In this document: piece by piece, positions 23,302-31,270 of the stretch
Position numbering within the stretch: the stretch's first letter is position 1
Layout of the letters: every line of letters starts with the position of its first letter
Source of the DNA: Microlunatus elymi
GTDB lineage: Bacteria; Actinomycetota; Actinomycetes; Propionibacteriales; Propionibacteriaceae
DNA: 64,000 nucleotides
Direction: 5' to 3'
Assembly (NCBI RefSeq): GCF_007362775.1
Contig: NZ_CP041692.1
Coordinates: 2,604,001 to 2,668,000 of the forward strand
The notes under the pieces: model-generated
What the model was told of the DNA's origin: nothing
What the model saw: only the letters and a program-made list of their open reading frames with translations
Databases searched by the model: none
Program-made: the position numbers and the translations under genes

Positions 23302-25470
23302 TTACGGCCGGACCTGGTCGATCAGCCAGGCGGATTCGAAGGCGATCTCGTGCCAGCGCTTGTAGCGGCCACTGGCGCCGCCGTGACCGGCCGACATCTC
23401 CGTCTTCAGCAGAATCGGGCGCTCCGGTCCGTTCGTCGCGACCCGGCGCAGCTCGGCGATCCACTTCGCCGGTTCGGTGAACAGCACCCGGGTGTCGTGC
23501 AAGCTGGTGGTGGCCAGGATCGCCGGATATTCCTTGTGGGCAAGGTTTTCGTACGGGCTGTACGACTTCATGTAGGCGTAGATGTCCGGGTCGTGCAGCG
23601 GGTCGCCCCACTCCTCCCACTCGGTCACCGTCAGCGGAAGTTCCGGCATCAGTATCGAGGTCAGCGGGTCCACGAACGGCACCGCGGCGTGGATCGCCCG
23701 AAAGGCGTCCGGGGCCAGGTTGGCCACCGCACCCATCAACAGGCCGCCGGCGCTGCCGCCCCGGGCCGCCAGCCGATCGGCGGAGGTGTAGCCGGCATCG
23801 ACGAGGTGCCGGGCCGCGGTCACGAAGTCGGTGAAGGTGTTGATCTTGGTCGTGGTCTTGCCCTGCTCGTACCAGTGCCGGCCCATCTCGCCGCCGCCCC
23901 GGATGTGGGCGATCGCGTACACGAAACCCCTGTCCAGGAAGGAAAGCACGGGGATGGAGAAGGACGGATCCATCGGGATCTCGTACGAGCCGTAGCCGTA
24001 GATCACCGCCGGCGCGGAGCCGTCCAGCGGGGTGGTCTTGGCGTACACGATCGACAGCGGGATCTTGGTGCCGTCCGCGGCCGTTGCCCACTCCCGGCGC
24101 TGCTCGTAGTCCTCCTTGCGGTAGGCCCCGCTGGTCGGATGATCAAGCACCGGAGTGATCTTGCGCAAGATCAACTTCCGTTCGCCGACCCGGTAGTCGT
24201 AGATCGAGTTCGGCGTGATCATCGAGGTGAAGGACAGCCGCAGATCGGGGGAGTCGTAGTCGCCGGCGCCCATCGGCGACACCGTGTAGAGCGGCTCGTC
24301 GAAGTCGATGTCCCAGCCGTCACCAAGATCACCATCGGCGTCCCGCGCGATCAGGTGGATGCCGGCCAATCCGTTACGGCGTAGGCCGATCACGATCTGA
24401 TCTTGGTAGGCGTCGACCTCCTGCAGCCGTACCCCGGGCTGATGTGGCAGCACCGTCTGCCACTGCTCGTGGGTCTGGGCGTCGAGCGGCGCCTGGGCCA
24501 GTGCGAAGTCCTCGGCGCCGTCGTTGTGCAAGATCAACAACCGGTCGCCGGCCGGCTCCACCTCATACTCCACACCCTGCCGGCGGGGTGCAACGATCCG
24601 CGGCTCCGACTCCGGTGCTGACGTCGGCAGCAACCGGACCTCACTGGTCAGCTTGCTGCCGGCGTCGATGATCACCCAGTTCTCGTCCCGACTGCTGCCG
24701 ACGCCGACCCAGAACCGTTCGTCCGGCTCGGCGAACACCTCCGGGTCGCTCGCCGGATCGGAACCGAGTCGATGCCGCAGCACCTGGAACGGGCGCCACG
24801 CCTCGTCGGCGCGGGTGTAGAACAGATGATCATCACCGGCCCAGGCCGCGCCGTAGGCGACGTTGTCGATCACGTCGTCCAGCCGCTTGCCGCTGGTCAG
24901 GTCCAGGAAGCGGAGCTGGAAACGTTCGTTGCCGGTCAGGTCCACCGAGTAGGCGAGCAGGTCGCCGGTCGGCGAGACGCTGAACGCGCCCAACGAGAAG
25001 AACTCGCTGTCGCCGGCCTCGGCGTTGGCGTCCAGCAGCACCTGTTCGCCGGTGATCTCGCCCTCGACGTCCGGCAACTCGTTGCGGTCGCCGGCCGCGG
25101 CGCGGCAGAAGATCGGATACTCCGAGCCCTCGACCGTGCGCTGGTAGTACCAGTACGCCGTCGACCGGCCGCCCCAGCGATGGGTCGCGTACGACGGCAC
25201 GCTCAGGTCGGTCTCCTGAGTACGGGACTTGATGTCGGTGAAGATCTCCTCCCGCAGCCCCTCCAGTTCGGCGGTGACGGCCTCGGTGTAGGCGTTCTCG
25301 GCCTCCAGATAGCCGACCACCGCCGGATCGTCCTTGTCCCGCAGCCACTCGTACGGATCGTCGAAGTCGTCTCCGTGATGGGAGCGGGTGAACGGCCGGC
25401 GCTCGGCCACCGGCGGTTCGGGGACTACCGGTCGTGGTCGGGACGTTGCCGGGGAATGATCATCGGTCAC
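23302..25470 (-). CDS. ptrB: Prolyl oligopeptidase family serine peptidase (oligopeptidase B-like)
   Basis: This 722-residue peptidase has an N-terminal beta-propeller (about 60-400; DDPYEWLRDKDDPAVVGYLE) and a C-terminal alpha/beta-hydrolase domain. The catalytic residues are visible: Ser in ARGGSAGGLLMG, Asp in TTSLHDTRV, His in SAGHGGASGRY. YGYGSYE and AHIRGGGEMGRHWYEQGK are typical of protease II/oligopeptidase B, which cleaves short peptides after basic residues. No signal peptide is seen, so it is cytoplasmic. The symbol is by similarity; specificity was not tested. Confidence 0.88.
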   Translation of the reverse strand: MTDDHSPATSRPRPVVPEPPVAERRPFTRSHHGDDFDDPYEWLRDKDDPAVVGYLEAENAYTEAVTAELEGLREEIFTDIKSRTQETDLSVPSYATHRWGGRSTAYWYYQRTVEGSEYPIFCRAAAGDRNELPDVEGEITGEQVLLDANAEAGDSEFFSLGAFSVSPTGDLLAYSVDLTGNERFQLRFLDLTSGKRLDDVIDNVAYGAAWAGDDHLFYTRADEAWRPFQVLRHRLGSDPASDPEVFAEPDERFWVGVGSSRDENWVIIDAGSKLTSEVRLLPTSAPESEPRIVAPRRQGVEYEVEPAGDRLLILHNDGAEDFALAQAPLDAQTHEQWQTVLPHQPGVRLQEVDAYQDQIVIGLRRNGLAGIHLIARDADGDLGDGWDIDFDEPLYTVSPMGAGDYDSPDLRLSFTSMITPNSIYDYRVGERKLILRKITPVLDHPTSGAYRKEDYEQRREWATAADGTKIPLSIVYAKTTPLDGSAPAVIYGYGSYEIPMDPSFSIPVLSFLDRGFVYAIAHIRGGGEMGRHWYEQGKTTTKINTFTDFVTAARHLVDAGYTSADRLAARGGSAGGLLMGAVANLAPDAFRAIHAAVPFVDPLTSILMPELPLTVTEWEEWGDPLHDPDIYAYMKSYSPYENLAHKEYPAILATTSLHDTRVLFTEPAKWIAELRRVATNGPERPILLKTEMSAGHGGASGRYKRWHEIAFESAWLIDQVRP

Positions 25471-25519
25471 CGCGCCAGGCTAACGGGGCGGCGCCGTTCC
25501 CGCGCGGCCATATCCGAGT

Positions 25520-25573
25520 CCGACTTGTCAGCGTTAGGAGGCGCTATGACGCTTCCTGATGCTGACACGTCGG
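25520..25573. repeat. 54-bp palindromic repeat, copy 2
   Basis: Arms match at 20 of 26 positions. The left arm begins CCGACTTGTCAGCGTTAGGA and the right ends TGCTGACACGTCGG. The stop codon (TAG, 25546-25544) and last nine codons of the adjacent thioesterase gene lie inside it. Confidence 0.8.
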
Positions 25574-26365
25574 GATCGGACGCAGGGTGAGGATCTGCTC
25601 GGACCGGCCGACCGGCCCGTGGGTGTCGTGCAGGACTGCGGAGGTGACGCCGATCCCGTTCGGGCCCCAGGTCGAGGTCGCGTCGATGCCGATCCAGCCG
25701 TTGCCGTCGTCGAGCCGCGGCGTACGGAAGTAATGCACCGTCAGATCGGTGTTGGGGAACATCCACTCGCGCGGGTTGCGGCGGGCGGCGATCCCGTTCG
25801 CCGAGTCGATCAGACCGGTCATCCGGACCAGATCGGAGCTCGGCTCGCCGGCCACGACGTCGATCGGCGTACGCAGCCAGGCGCGGCAATGACCCGGCAC
25901 CGAGGCCGGATCGACCCGGAAGTCCAGGCTGTCGATGAACCCACCCGACCACAGACCGGAGATGTCGTAGCCCGGCCAGGCGTCCGGTCCGGGCATCGGC
26001 TCGGGGGTGCCGCCGACGACCGCGGCGGTGTCCGCGGTGGCCAGCCGCCAGCCGGTGGCCCGGATCGCGGTCCGGCCGCCGATGATCATCCGCGCCCCGA
26101 TCATCTCGATCGTCCGGCCGGGCCGGACCACTTCGACCTCGACCGTGCTGTCCTGCGCGGCGATCACCCCGAGGATGTCGTAGCTGATCCGGCACAGCTG
26201 CAGGTCCTCGCGCGGAAACGCGGTCTCCAGTGCACGAGCCAGCAGTCCCGACGCCGGTCCCATGTGCTGCTCGGACTCCCGCCAGGCGCCCTGCGCGTGC
26301 CGGGTCGGCCGGAGCGTCTGTTCGTCGATGCGTTCGTAGTAGCCGGTGGGGTCGGGGGAGTTCAC
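25544..26365 (-). CDS. Acyl-CoA thioesterase-like hotdog protein
   Basis: This 273-residue protein has the tandem hotdog layout of the actinobacterial thioesterase family: QHMGPASGLLARALE near residue 35, ISYDILGVIA, VEVEVVRPGRTIEMIGARMI, then the second hotdog with WMFPNTDLTVHYFRTP and GIDATSTWGPNGIGVTSAVL. The likely substrate is an acyl-CoA. It is distinct from TesB at 10.6 kb. The C-terminal tail (PTCQHQEAS) is encoded by a 54-bp palindromic repeat, suggesting the original stop was displaced. Confidence 0.75.
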   Translation of the reverse strand: MNSPDPTGYYERIDEQTLRPTRHAQGAWRESEQHMGPASGLLARALETAFPREDLQLCRISYDILGVIAAQDSTVEVEVVRPGRTIEMIGARMIIGGRTAIRATGWRLATADTAAVVGGTPEPMPGPDAWPGYDISGLWSGGFIDSLDFRVDPASVPGHCRAWLRTPIDVVAGEPSSDLVRMTGLIDSANGIAARRNPREWMFPNTDLTVHYFRTPRLDDGNGWIGIDATSTWGPNGIGVTSAVLHDTHGPVGRSEQILTLRPIPTCQHQEAS

Positions 26366-26433
26366 GGCGGAGAGCCTAGAGCGTCGGGCTCGCGGTGCGA
26401 CCTCGGCCGATCGTCCACGTCAAGCTTCCCGGA

Positions 26434-26982
26434 TCAGAAGGCCGGCGGCTCATCACTGTTGATGGCTGCGACACCGGTCGGGCGGGCGTAGTAGGCCCAC
26501 GGAAACCACATCGTGCCGATCTTCTGCCAGCCTTCGGCTTCCAGCCGGTTCCGCGGGGCGAGCACGCTGACCCGACGGTGCTCCCACTGTTCGTCCGAGC
26601 AGACCAGATCGTGATAGAGCGTCCCGAAGGCCACCGAATGCCAGCCGAACCTGCCGGCCTCGTTGAGCCGGGAGATCTCGTCGAACGCGTTCACCGGTGT
26701 CATCCGCCAGACCTGCCCGTCCGGCGTGGGTGCCGCCCGGCCGAAACGCTGCTGGGCAGCCTGCCGCGACACGTCCAGGACGCTGCCGATCTGTTCCCAG
26801 CTCAGACCAGCCGTACGGGCGGAGTCGACGGCACTGCGCAGCGTCGAATCGGCTTCGCTGCTGATGCTGGCAGCGACGGCGATGAGCCTGCCGTACGCGG
26901 CCGCGTCGGTGTTCAGCTCACCGCTGAGATCGGGATCGATGTCGGCGATATTCCTCGAGTTGTCAGCGTCACGAGGCGCCAT
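26434..26982 (-). CDS. HTH protein of unknown function
   Basis: This 182-residue protein (if started at ATG 26982) contains a region-4-like helix-turn-helix, DSARTAGLSWEQIGSVLDVS, then RQAAQQRFG, common in small actinobacterial HTH proteins. A C-terminal part rich in Trp follows (WRMTPVNAFDEI; EGWQKIGTMWFPWAYY). The start codon lies at the centre of a 54-bp palindromic repeat; further upstream starts cross the whole repeat. A downstream start near the conserved helix is possible. It is divergent from the ligase gene at 27032. No function is assigned. Confidence 0.6.
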   Translation of the reverse strand: MAPRDADNSRNIADIDPDLSGELNTDAAAYGRLIAVAASISSEADSTLRSAVDSARTAGLSWEQIGSVLDVSRQAAQQRFGRAAPTPDGQVWRMTPVNAFDEISRLNEAGRFGWHSVAFGTLYHDLVCSDEQWEHRRVSVLAPRNRLEAEGWQKIGTMWFPWAYYARPTGVAAINSDEPPAF

Positions 26983-27008
26983 AGCGCGTTCTTGCGCTGA
27001 CAAGTCGG
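26955..27008. repeat. 54-bp palindromic repeat, copy 3
   Basis: The left arm begins TCGAGTTGTCAGCGTCACGA and the right ends GCGCTGACAAGTCGG around a central AT. It occupies the gap between divergent genes and contains the best start codon (ATG at 26982) of the minus-strand HTH gene. Confidence 0.8.
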
Positions 27009-27031
27009 GGGTGTGCGGCAAGGATGTGCGG

Positions 27032-28501
27032 ATGGGAGACGAAGTCGCCGCGCAGGTGTTCACCCGGGCCGACCGGACCCGCTATCGGGAGAAGACCGAG
27101 GCGGATCTGGGAGTGCTGGCTCGGATGTTGTCGGAGCAGGGCTTCGATACCGAACGACCGATGAGCGGCCTGGAGATCGAGCTGAACCTGATCGACGACC
27201 GGTTCGAGCCGGCGATGCGCAACGCCGAGGCGCTGTCGGTGATCGCCGATCCGCTGTTCCAGACCGAGCTCGGCCGGTTCAACCTGGAGATCAACCTGCC
27301 GCCGCGCCGGCTGGCCGGCGACGGGCTCGATTCGTTCGCCAGGTCGGTACGCGCCGCGTTGGACGGTGCCGATCAGAAGATCAGTGGGGCCCGGCTGGTG
27401 ATGATCGGGATCCTGCCCACGCTGCGGCCCGAACACGCCGACAGCGAGCACCTGTCGGCCAACCCGCGCTACGCCCTGCTGAACGAGCAGGTGCTGCGGG
27501 CCCGGGGCGAGGACATCAAGATCAGCATCGACGGTGTCGAACAGCTCCGGCTGGTCACCGATTCGGTGATGCCGGAGGCGGCCTGCACCTCGACCCAGGT
27601 GCACCTGCAGGTCGAGCCGGAATCCTTTGCGGCCTACTGGAACGCCGCTCAGGCGATTGCCGGCGTACAGCTGGCGGTGGGTGCGAACTCTCCGTTCCTG
27701 TTCGGGCGGCGGCTGGTCGACGAGTCCCGGGTGCCGCTGTTCGAGCAGGCGACCGACACCCGCACGGACGACCTGAAGGCCCAGGGTGTACGCCCGCGGG
27801 TCTGGTTCGGCGAACGCTGGATCGACTCCGTCTACGACCTGTTCGAGGAGAACAACCGCTACTTCGCGCCCCTGCTGCCGGTGGTCGGCGACGAGGACCC
27901 GGCCGCGGTGCTGGACGCCGGCGGCGTACCCGAACTTGCCGAGTTGCAACTGCACAACGGCACCATCTACCGCTGGAACCGACCGGTCTACGACGCCACC
28001 GGCGATCGGCCGCACTTGCGGGTGGAGAACCGGGTGCTGCCGGCCGGCCCGACGGTGATCGACACCATGGCCAATGTTGCTTTCTTTGCAGGCCTGGTCC
28101 GCTCGCTCGCCGAGGCGGACCAGCCGGTGTGGGCGGACCTGGACTACGAGGTCGCGGCCGCGAACTTCCAGGCCGGCGTCCGCGACGGCATCCGTGCCCG
28201 GCTGTTCTGGCCGGGCAGCGGCGAACTGCCGGCCACCGAGCTGGTGCTGCGCAAGCTGCTGCCGCTGGCCGCCGACGGGCTGCGTCGCTGGGAGGTCACC
28301 GCAGACACCGCCGATCGGCTGCTCGACGTGATCGAGCGGAGGTGCCTCGGTGCGGTCAACGGGGCGACCTGGCAGACTGCGGCGGTAGCAGCACGCGAAC
28401 GGGCAGGTGCGGATCGCGACTCGGCCTTGCACGGCATGCTCGGCGACTATCGCGAGCTGATGGCAACGGGCGAGCCGGTGCACACATGGAGGATGAGATG
28501 A
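27032..28501 (+). CDS. Glutamate-cysteine ligase family protein
   Basis: This 489-residue protein has the ligase core: MSGLEIELNLIDDRFEPAMR with the metal-binding Glu pair, GRFNLEINLPPRRLAG, STQVHLQVEPESFAAYWNAA, and HLRVENRVLPAGPTVID. These are the marks of the GCS/carboxylate-amine ligase superfamily (PF04107-like). It would join glutamate to an amine donor; whether the product is gamma-glutamylcysteine is unproven. ATG 27032 follows AAGGAT by six bases, the same context as the DUF5998 gene at 62400. Its stop overlaps the next gene's ATG (ATGA). Confidence 0.8.
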   Translation: MGDEVAAQVFTRADRTRYREKTEADLGVLARMLSEQGFDTERPMSGLEIELNLIDDRFEPAMRNAEALSVIADPLFQTELGRFNLEINLPPRRLAGDGLDSFARSVRAALDGADQKISGARLVMIGILPTLRPEHADSEHLSANPRYALLNEQVLRARGEDIKISIDGVEQLRLVTDSVMPEAACTSTQVHLQVEPESFAAYWNAAQAIAGVQLAVGANSPFLFGRRLVDESRVPLFEQATDTRTDDLKAQGVRPRVWFGERWIDSVYDLFEENNRYFAPLLPVVGDEDPAAVLDAGGVPELAELQLHNGTIYRWNRPVYDATGDRPHLRVENRVLPAGPTVIDTMANVAFFAGLVRSLAEADQPVWADLDYEVAAANFQAGVRDGIRARLFWPGSGELPATELVLRKLLPLAADGLRRWEVTADTADRLLDVIERRCLGAVNGATWQTAAVAARERAGADRDSALHGMLGDYRELMATGEPVHTWRMR

Positions 28502-28899
28502 CGGGCACTGATCAGAGCGCTGATTCGACGGGCACCGAGTCGACCGTGGTGGTCGGCTATTCCGCCAAACCGGAGGGCCGGGCCGCGCTGGCCCGCGGCA
28601 TCGCGATGGCACGCCTCAGCGGCGCCAAGATCGTCATCGTGCACACCGCGCCGGACGACGACGCGCCGGACGTACGCGCCCAACTGGACGCATCCGGACT
28701 GGCGTACGACATCCATCAGGCGCCCGACGTGCTGGACCCCGCCGAAGAGTTGATCAAGGTTTCTGAAGCTTCTGCCGATGCCATGATCGTCATCGGGCTG
28801 CGCCGTCGCTCACCGGTGGGAAAGTTGTTGCTGGGCAGCAATGCGCAGCGGATCCTGCTCGACGCGTCCTGCCCCGTACTGGCCGTCAAAGCGGAGTAG
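28498..28899 (+). CDS. Universal stress protein
   Basis: This 133-residue UspA-fold protein reads STVVVGYSAKPEGRAALARG, IVIVHTAPDDDAPDV, and C-terminal GLRRRSPVGKLLLGSNAQRI. The second glycine of the usual G-2X-G-9X-G(S/T) ATP motif is Arg, so nucleotide binding is doubtful, although LLLGSNAQ is retained. ATG 28498 overlaps the ligase stop; an earlier in-frame ATG (28486) is possible. It is co-transcribed with the glutamate-cysteine ligase-like gene. Confidence 0.85.
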   Translation: MTGTDQSADSTGTESTVVVGYSAKPEGRAALARGIAMARLSGAKIVIVHTAPDDDAPDVRAQLDASGLAYDIHQAPDVLDPAEELIKVSEASADAMIVIGLRRRSPVGKLLLGSNAQRILLDASCPVLAVKAE

Positions 28900-29090
28900 G
28901 TTGGCTTGAGCGGTAGCCGCCCGGCGGCCGCCGCGACATCCGGGAGACCCCTGGATGACAACCGATTTGGGTCGGCGTGCCAGAATACTTTCCGGAGCAG
29001 GGGGTTGACTTTTTCCGGTCTGACCCTGCCCAAAAACAATCACCCGGCCCGACCCCGATGCATTCCGTACCGGTAAGCGAGAGGTTCTTT

Positions 29091-30503
29091 GTGACACCCA
29101 CCTCCAATGCCCGACCGGCCGACGGACGCGTTTCCGCTGCGACCTCCGCAGCCAGCAAGATCGACGCGCCCGTCAAGAAGGCCCCCGCCAAGAAGACGTC
29201 GAAGTCCACGACGAGGAAGTCACCCCTGCAGGCCGTCGAGGATCCCACCGTCGCCGAGAACGGCGAGGCGGCGACCGACGGCGCCAGGCAGGCGGCCAAG
29301 AAGACCGCAGCGAAGAAGGCGCCCGGCAGCAAGGCGTCGGCGAAGACCAGCCGCGCCAAGGGTGGCCGCAAGTCCAAGACCGAGACCGACATCTCCGTCG
29401 AGGTCGACGGCTCCGACGTCGTACTGACGGTCAGCGGCAAGAAGCGCAGCCTCGACGACGTCGACGAGTCCAAGTTCGACCAGGCCGAGGAAGGCAAGCT
29501 GGAGAAGGAACTGGTCGAGGAGAACCAGGGCTTCAGCCTGTCCGACGCCGACGACGCGGATGAGCCGGAGCAGCAGGTGCTCGCCGCCGGCGCCACCGCC
29601 GACCCGGTCAAGGACTACCTGAAGCAGATCGGCAAGGTTGCGCTGCTGAATGCCGAGCAGGAGGTCGAGCTGGCCAAGCGGATCGAGGCCGGCCTGTTCG
29701 CCGACGAGCAGCTGGGCGACAGCAAGGCCAAGATCAAGGAGGTCGAGCGGGTCGACTACGAGTGGATCGCCGAGGACGGCCGGCGGGCCAAGAATCACCT
29801 GCTGGAGGCCAACCTCCGGCTGGTCGTGAGCCTGGCCAAGCGGTTCACCGGCCGCGGGATGATGTTCCTGGACCTCATCCAAGAGGGCAACATGGGCCTG
29901 ATCCGTGCGGTCGAGAAGTTCGACTACACCAAGGGCTACAAGTTCTCCACCTACGCCACCTGGTGGATCCGGCAGGCGATCACCCGGGCGATGGCCGACC
30001 AGGCCCGGACCATCCGGATCCCGGTGCACATGGTCGAGGTGATCAACAAGCTGGCCCGGGTGCAGCGGCAGATGCTGCAGGATCTCGGCCGCGAGCCCAC
30101 TCCGGAGGAGCTCGCCAAGGAGCTCGACATGACCCCGGAGAAGGTCGTCGAGGTGCAGAAGTACGGCCGTGAGCCGATCTCCCTGCACACCCCGCTGGGC
30201 GAGGACGGCGACTCCGAGTTCGGTGACCTGATCGAGGACTCCGAGGCCGTCGTACCGGCCGATGCGGTCGGCTTCACCCTGCTGCAGGAACAGCTGCACG
30301 ACGTGCTGGACACCCTCAGCGAGCGCGAGGCCGGCGTGGTGTCGATGCGCTTCGGCCTGACCGACGGCCAGCCGAAGACGCTGGACGAGATCGGCAAGGT
30401 GTATGGCGTCACCCGGGAGCGGATCCGGCAGATCGAGTCCAAGACGATGTCGAAGCTGCGCCACCCCTCGAGGTCCCAGGTCCTGCGGGATTACCTGGAC
30501 TGA
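29091..30503 (+). CDS. sigA: Principal RNA polymerase sigma factor
   Basis: This 470-residue sigma-70 has a Lys/Ala-rich N-terminal tail ([16 protein letters not shown]) typical of actinobacterial HrdB/SigA, then region 1.2 ([20 protein letters not shown]), region 2 ([40 protein letters not shown]), region 3 ([20 protein letters not shown]) and region 4.2 ([20 protein letters not shown]). GTG 29091 is preferred because GAGAGG lies eight bases upstream; ATG 29058 would add 11 residues. It recognises housekeeping promoters. Confidence 0.93.
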   Translation: MTPTSNARPADGRVSAATSAASKIDAPVKKAPAKKTSKSTTRKSPLQAVEDPTVAENGEAATDGARQAAKKTAAKKAPGSKASAKTSRAKGGRKSKTETDISVEVDGSDVVLTVSGKKRSLDDVDESKFDQAEEGKLEKELVEENQGFSLSDADDADEPEQQVLAAGATADPVKDYLKQIGKVALLNAEQEVELAKRIEAGLFADEQLGDSKAKIKEVERVDYEWIAEDGRRAKNHLLEANLRLVVSLAKRFTGRGMMFLDLIQEGNMGLIRAVEKFDYTKGYKFSTYATWWIRQAITRAMADQARTIRIPVHMVEVINKLARVQRQMLQDLGREPTPEELAKELDMTPEKVVEVQKYGREPISLHTPLGEDGDSEFGDLIEDSEAVVPADAVGFTLLQEQLHDVLDTLSEREAGVVSMRFGLTDGQPKTLDEIGKVYGVTRERIRQIESKTMSKLRHPSRSQVLRDYLD

Positions 30504-30512
30504 CCACCTCGT

Positions 30513-30552
30513 ACAACGGCCCCTTCTCCCAGGTGGGAGGAGGGGCCGTTGT
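30513..30552 (+). terminator. sigA terminator
   Basis: Eighteen-base arms (ACAACGGCCCCTTCTCCC and GGGAGGAGGGGCCGTTGT, one mismatch) enclose four bases (AGGT), starting ten bases after the stop. Confidence 0.8.
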
Positions 30553-30667
30553 CGTGCCCCGCAGAGGTCGAGGACATGACTGTTGGAGAACGCTGCAGAA
30601 GTCGAGATTCCGTACGAAGTCGAGGACCGCTCAGGTACGCGGCCTCGATCTGTGGGCCGAGAACGAA

Positions 30668-30704
30668 ACGACCGCCGCGCCCGTGGTCGGGGCGCGGCGG
30701 TCGT
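30668..30704. terminator. Second hairpin between sigA and the convergent zinc-ribbon gene
   Basis: Arms ACGACCGCCGCGCCC and GGGCGCGGCGGTCGT pair perfectly over 15 bp around a 7-base loop, 57 bases after the stop of the minus-strand gene. Confidence 0.75.
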
Positions 30705-30760
30705 GATGTCGTGGTGGGCCGTACTGGGAACTGTCGGTTCGCTTCCGGCTAGCTCACCGG

Positions 30761-30958
30761 TCAGCCGATGTTGGCGGTCTCGTCCTGGATCTTCAGGGCG
30801 ACCTGCTTGAGCTTGTCGGCGTGCTCCTTGCCGTGATGGGCGCAGAAAAGAAGCTGCGAACCGCCCGGCATGGTCACGCGTACGTAGGCCTGCGCGCCGC
30901 AACGATCGCAGCGATCAGCCGCAGTCAGGGCTGCATCGTCGATGACTGAAGTGCTCAC
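30761..30958 (-). CDS. Small zinc-ribbon protein (DUF7455-like)
   Basis: This 65-residue protein reads MSTSVIDDAALTAADRCDRC, followed by GAQAYVRVTMPGGSQLLFCAHHGKEH. The paired CDRC and CAHH motifs would hold one zinc. Small proteins of this type sit beside the hrdB/sigA gene and a topoisomerase gene in Streptomyces, and the order here is the same. GTG 30958 is preceded by AGAGAGG. Function is unknown; a role near transcription is inferred from context only. Confidence 0.8.
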   Translation of the reverse strand: MSTSVIDDAALTAADRCDRCGAQAYVRVTMPGGSQLLFCAHHGKEHADKLKQVALKIQDETANIG

Positions 30959-31270
30959 GATAGGCCTCTCTTCCTCAGATCCAGTTGCACGAACGTACTC
31001 GGATCTCACTTGCGCTGCTCAACGCTCTCGAACTTACCTACCAGTCAACAGTGAGGCCGCGGGACTTTGTTCCGTTTCCAGGTCTCGACTTCGTGTCACT
31101 TCTGTTACACCGATCACGCTCTGGTGGATCCTTCTCGAACGCTGCTTCAGCGCCCTTCTACAGCAAACGTTACCCGGCGAGGGGGACATCCAACGCAGCC
31201 ACGCCCACCTCGGCTGACGAGGTCGTCGTGCCTGCGTCGAAGTGACGGTGCCGGCAGGTAATCTCGCGGG
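30959..31270. other. 312-bp divergent intergenic region upstream of parE
   Basis: This region is noticeably more AT-rich than its neighbours. It holds the divergent promoters of the zinc-ribbon gene and parE. GGGACTTTGTTCC at 31060-31072 only partly resembles the DosR-like box seen upstream of usp. I see no gene or structured RNA here. Confidence 0.5.
31259..31264 (+). promoter_or_regulatory. -10 hexamer TAATCT of parE
   Basis: TAATCT ends six bases before GTG 31271 and no ribosome binding site is present, so a leaderless message is likely. Confidence 0.5.

Noticed and set aside
23244-27008. Reading the clustered 54-bp palindromes as a CRISPR array
   Set aside because: The copies are kilobases apart with whole genes between them, not regular spacers.
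28977-29090. N-terminal extension of sigA to the first possible start
   Set aside because: The stretch is not sigma-like and GTG 29091 has the better ribosome binding site; ATG 29058 remains a minor alternative.
29220-30902. A 560-codon minus-strand frame opposite sigA
   Set aside because: The plus strand encodes the principal sigma factor and the minus-strand frame shows no domain and crosses two terminator hairpins.
31060-31072. GGGACTTTGTTCC as a DosR box upstream of parE and the zinc-ribbon gene
   Set aside because: Only one half-site is good; three or more mismatches break the symmetry.
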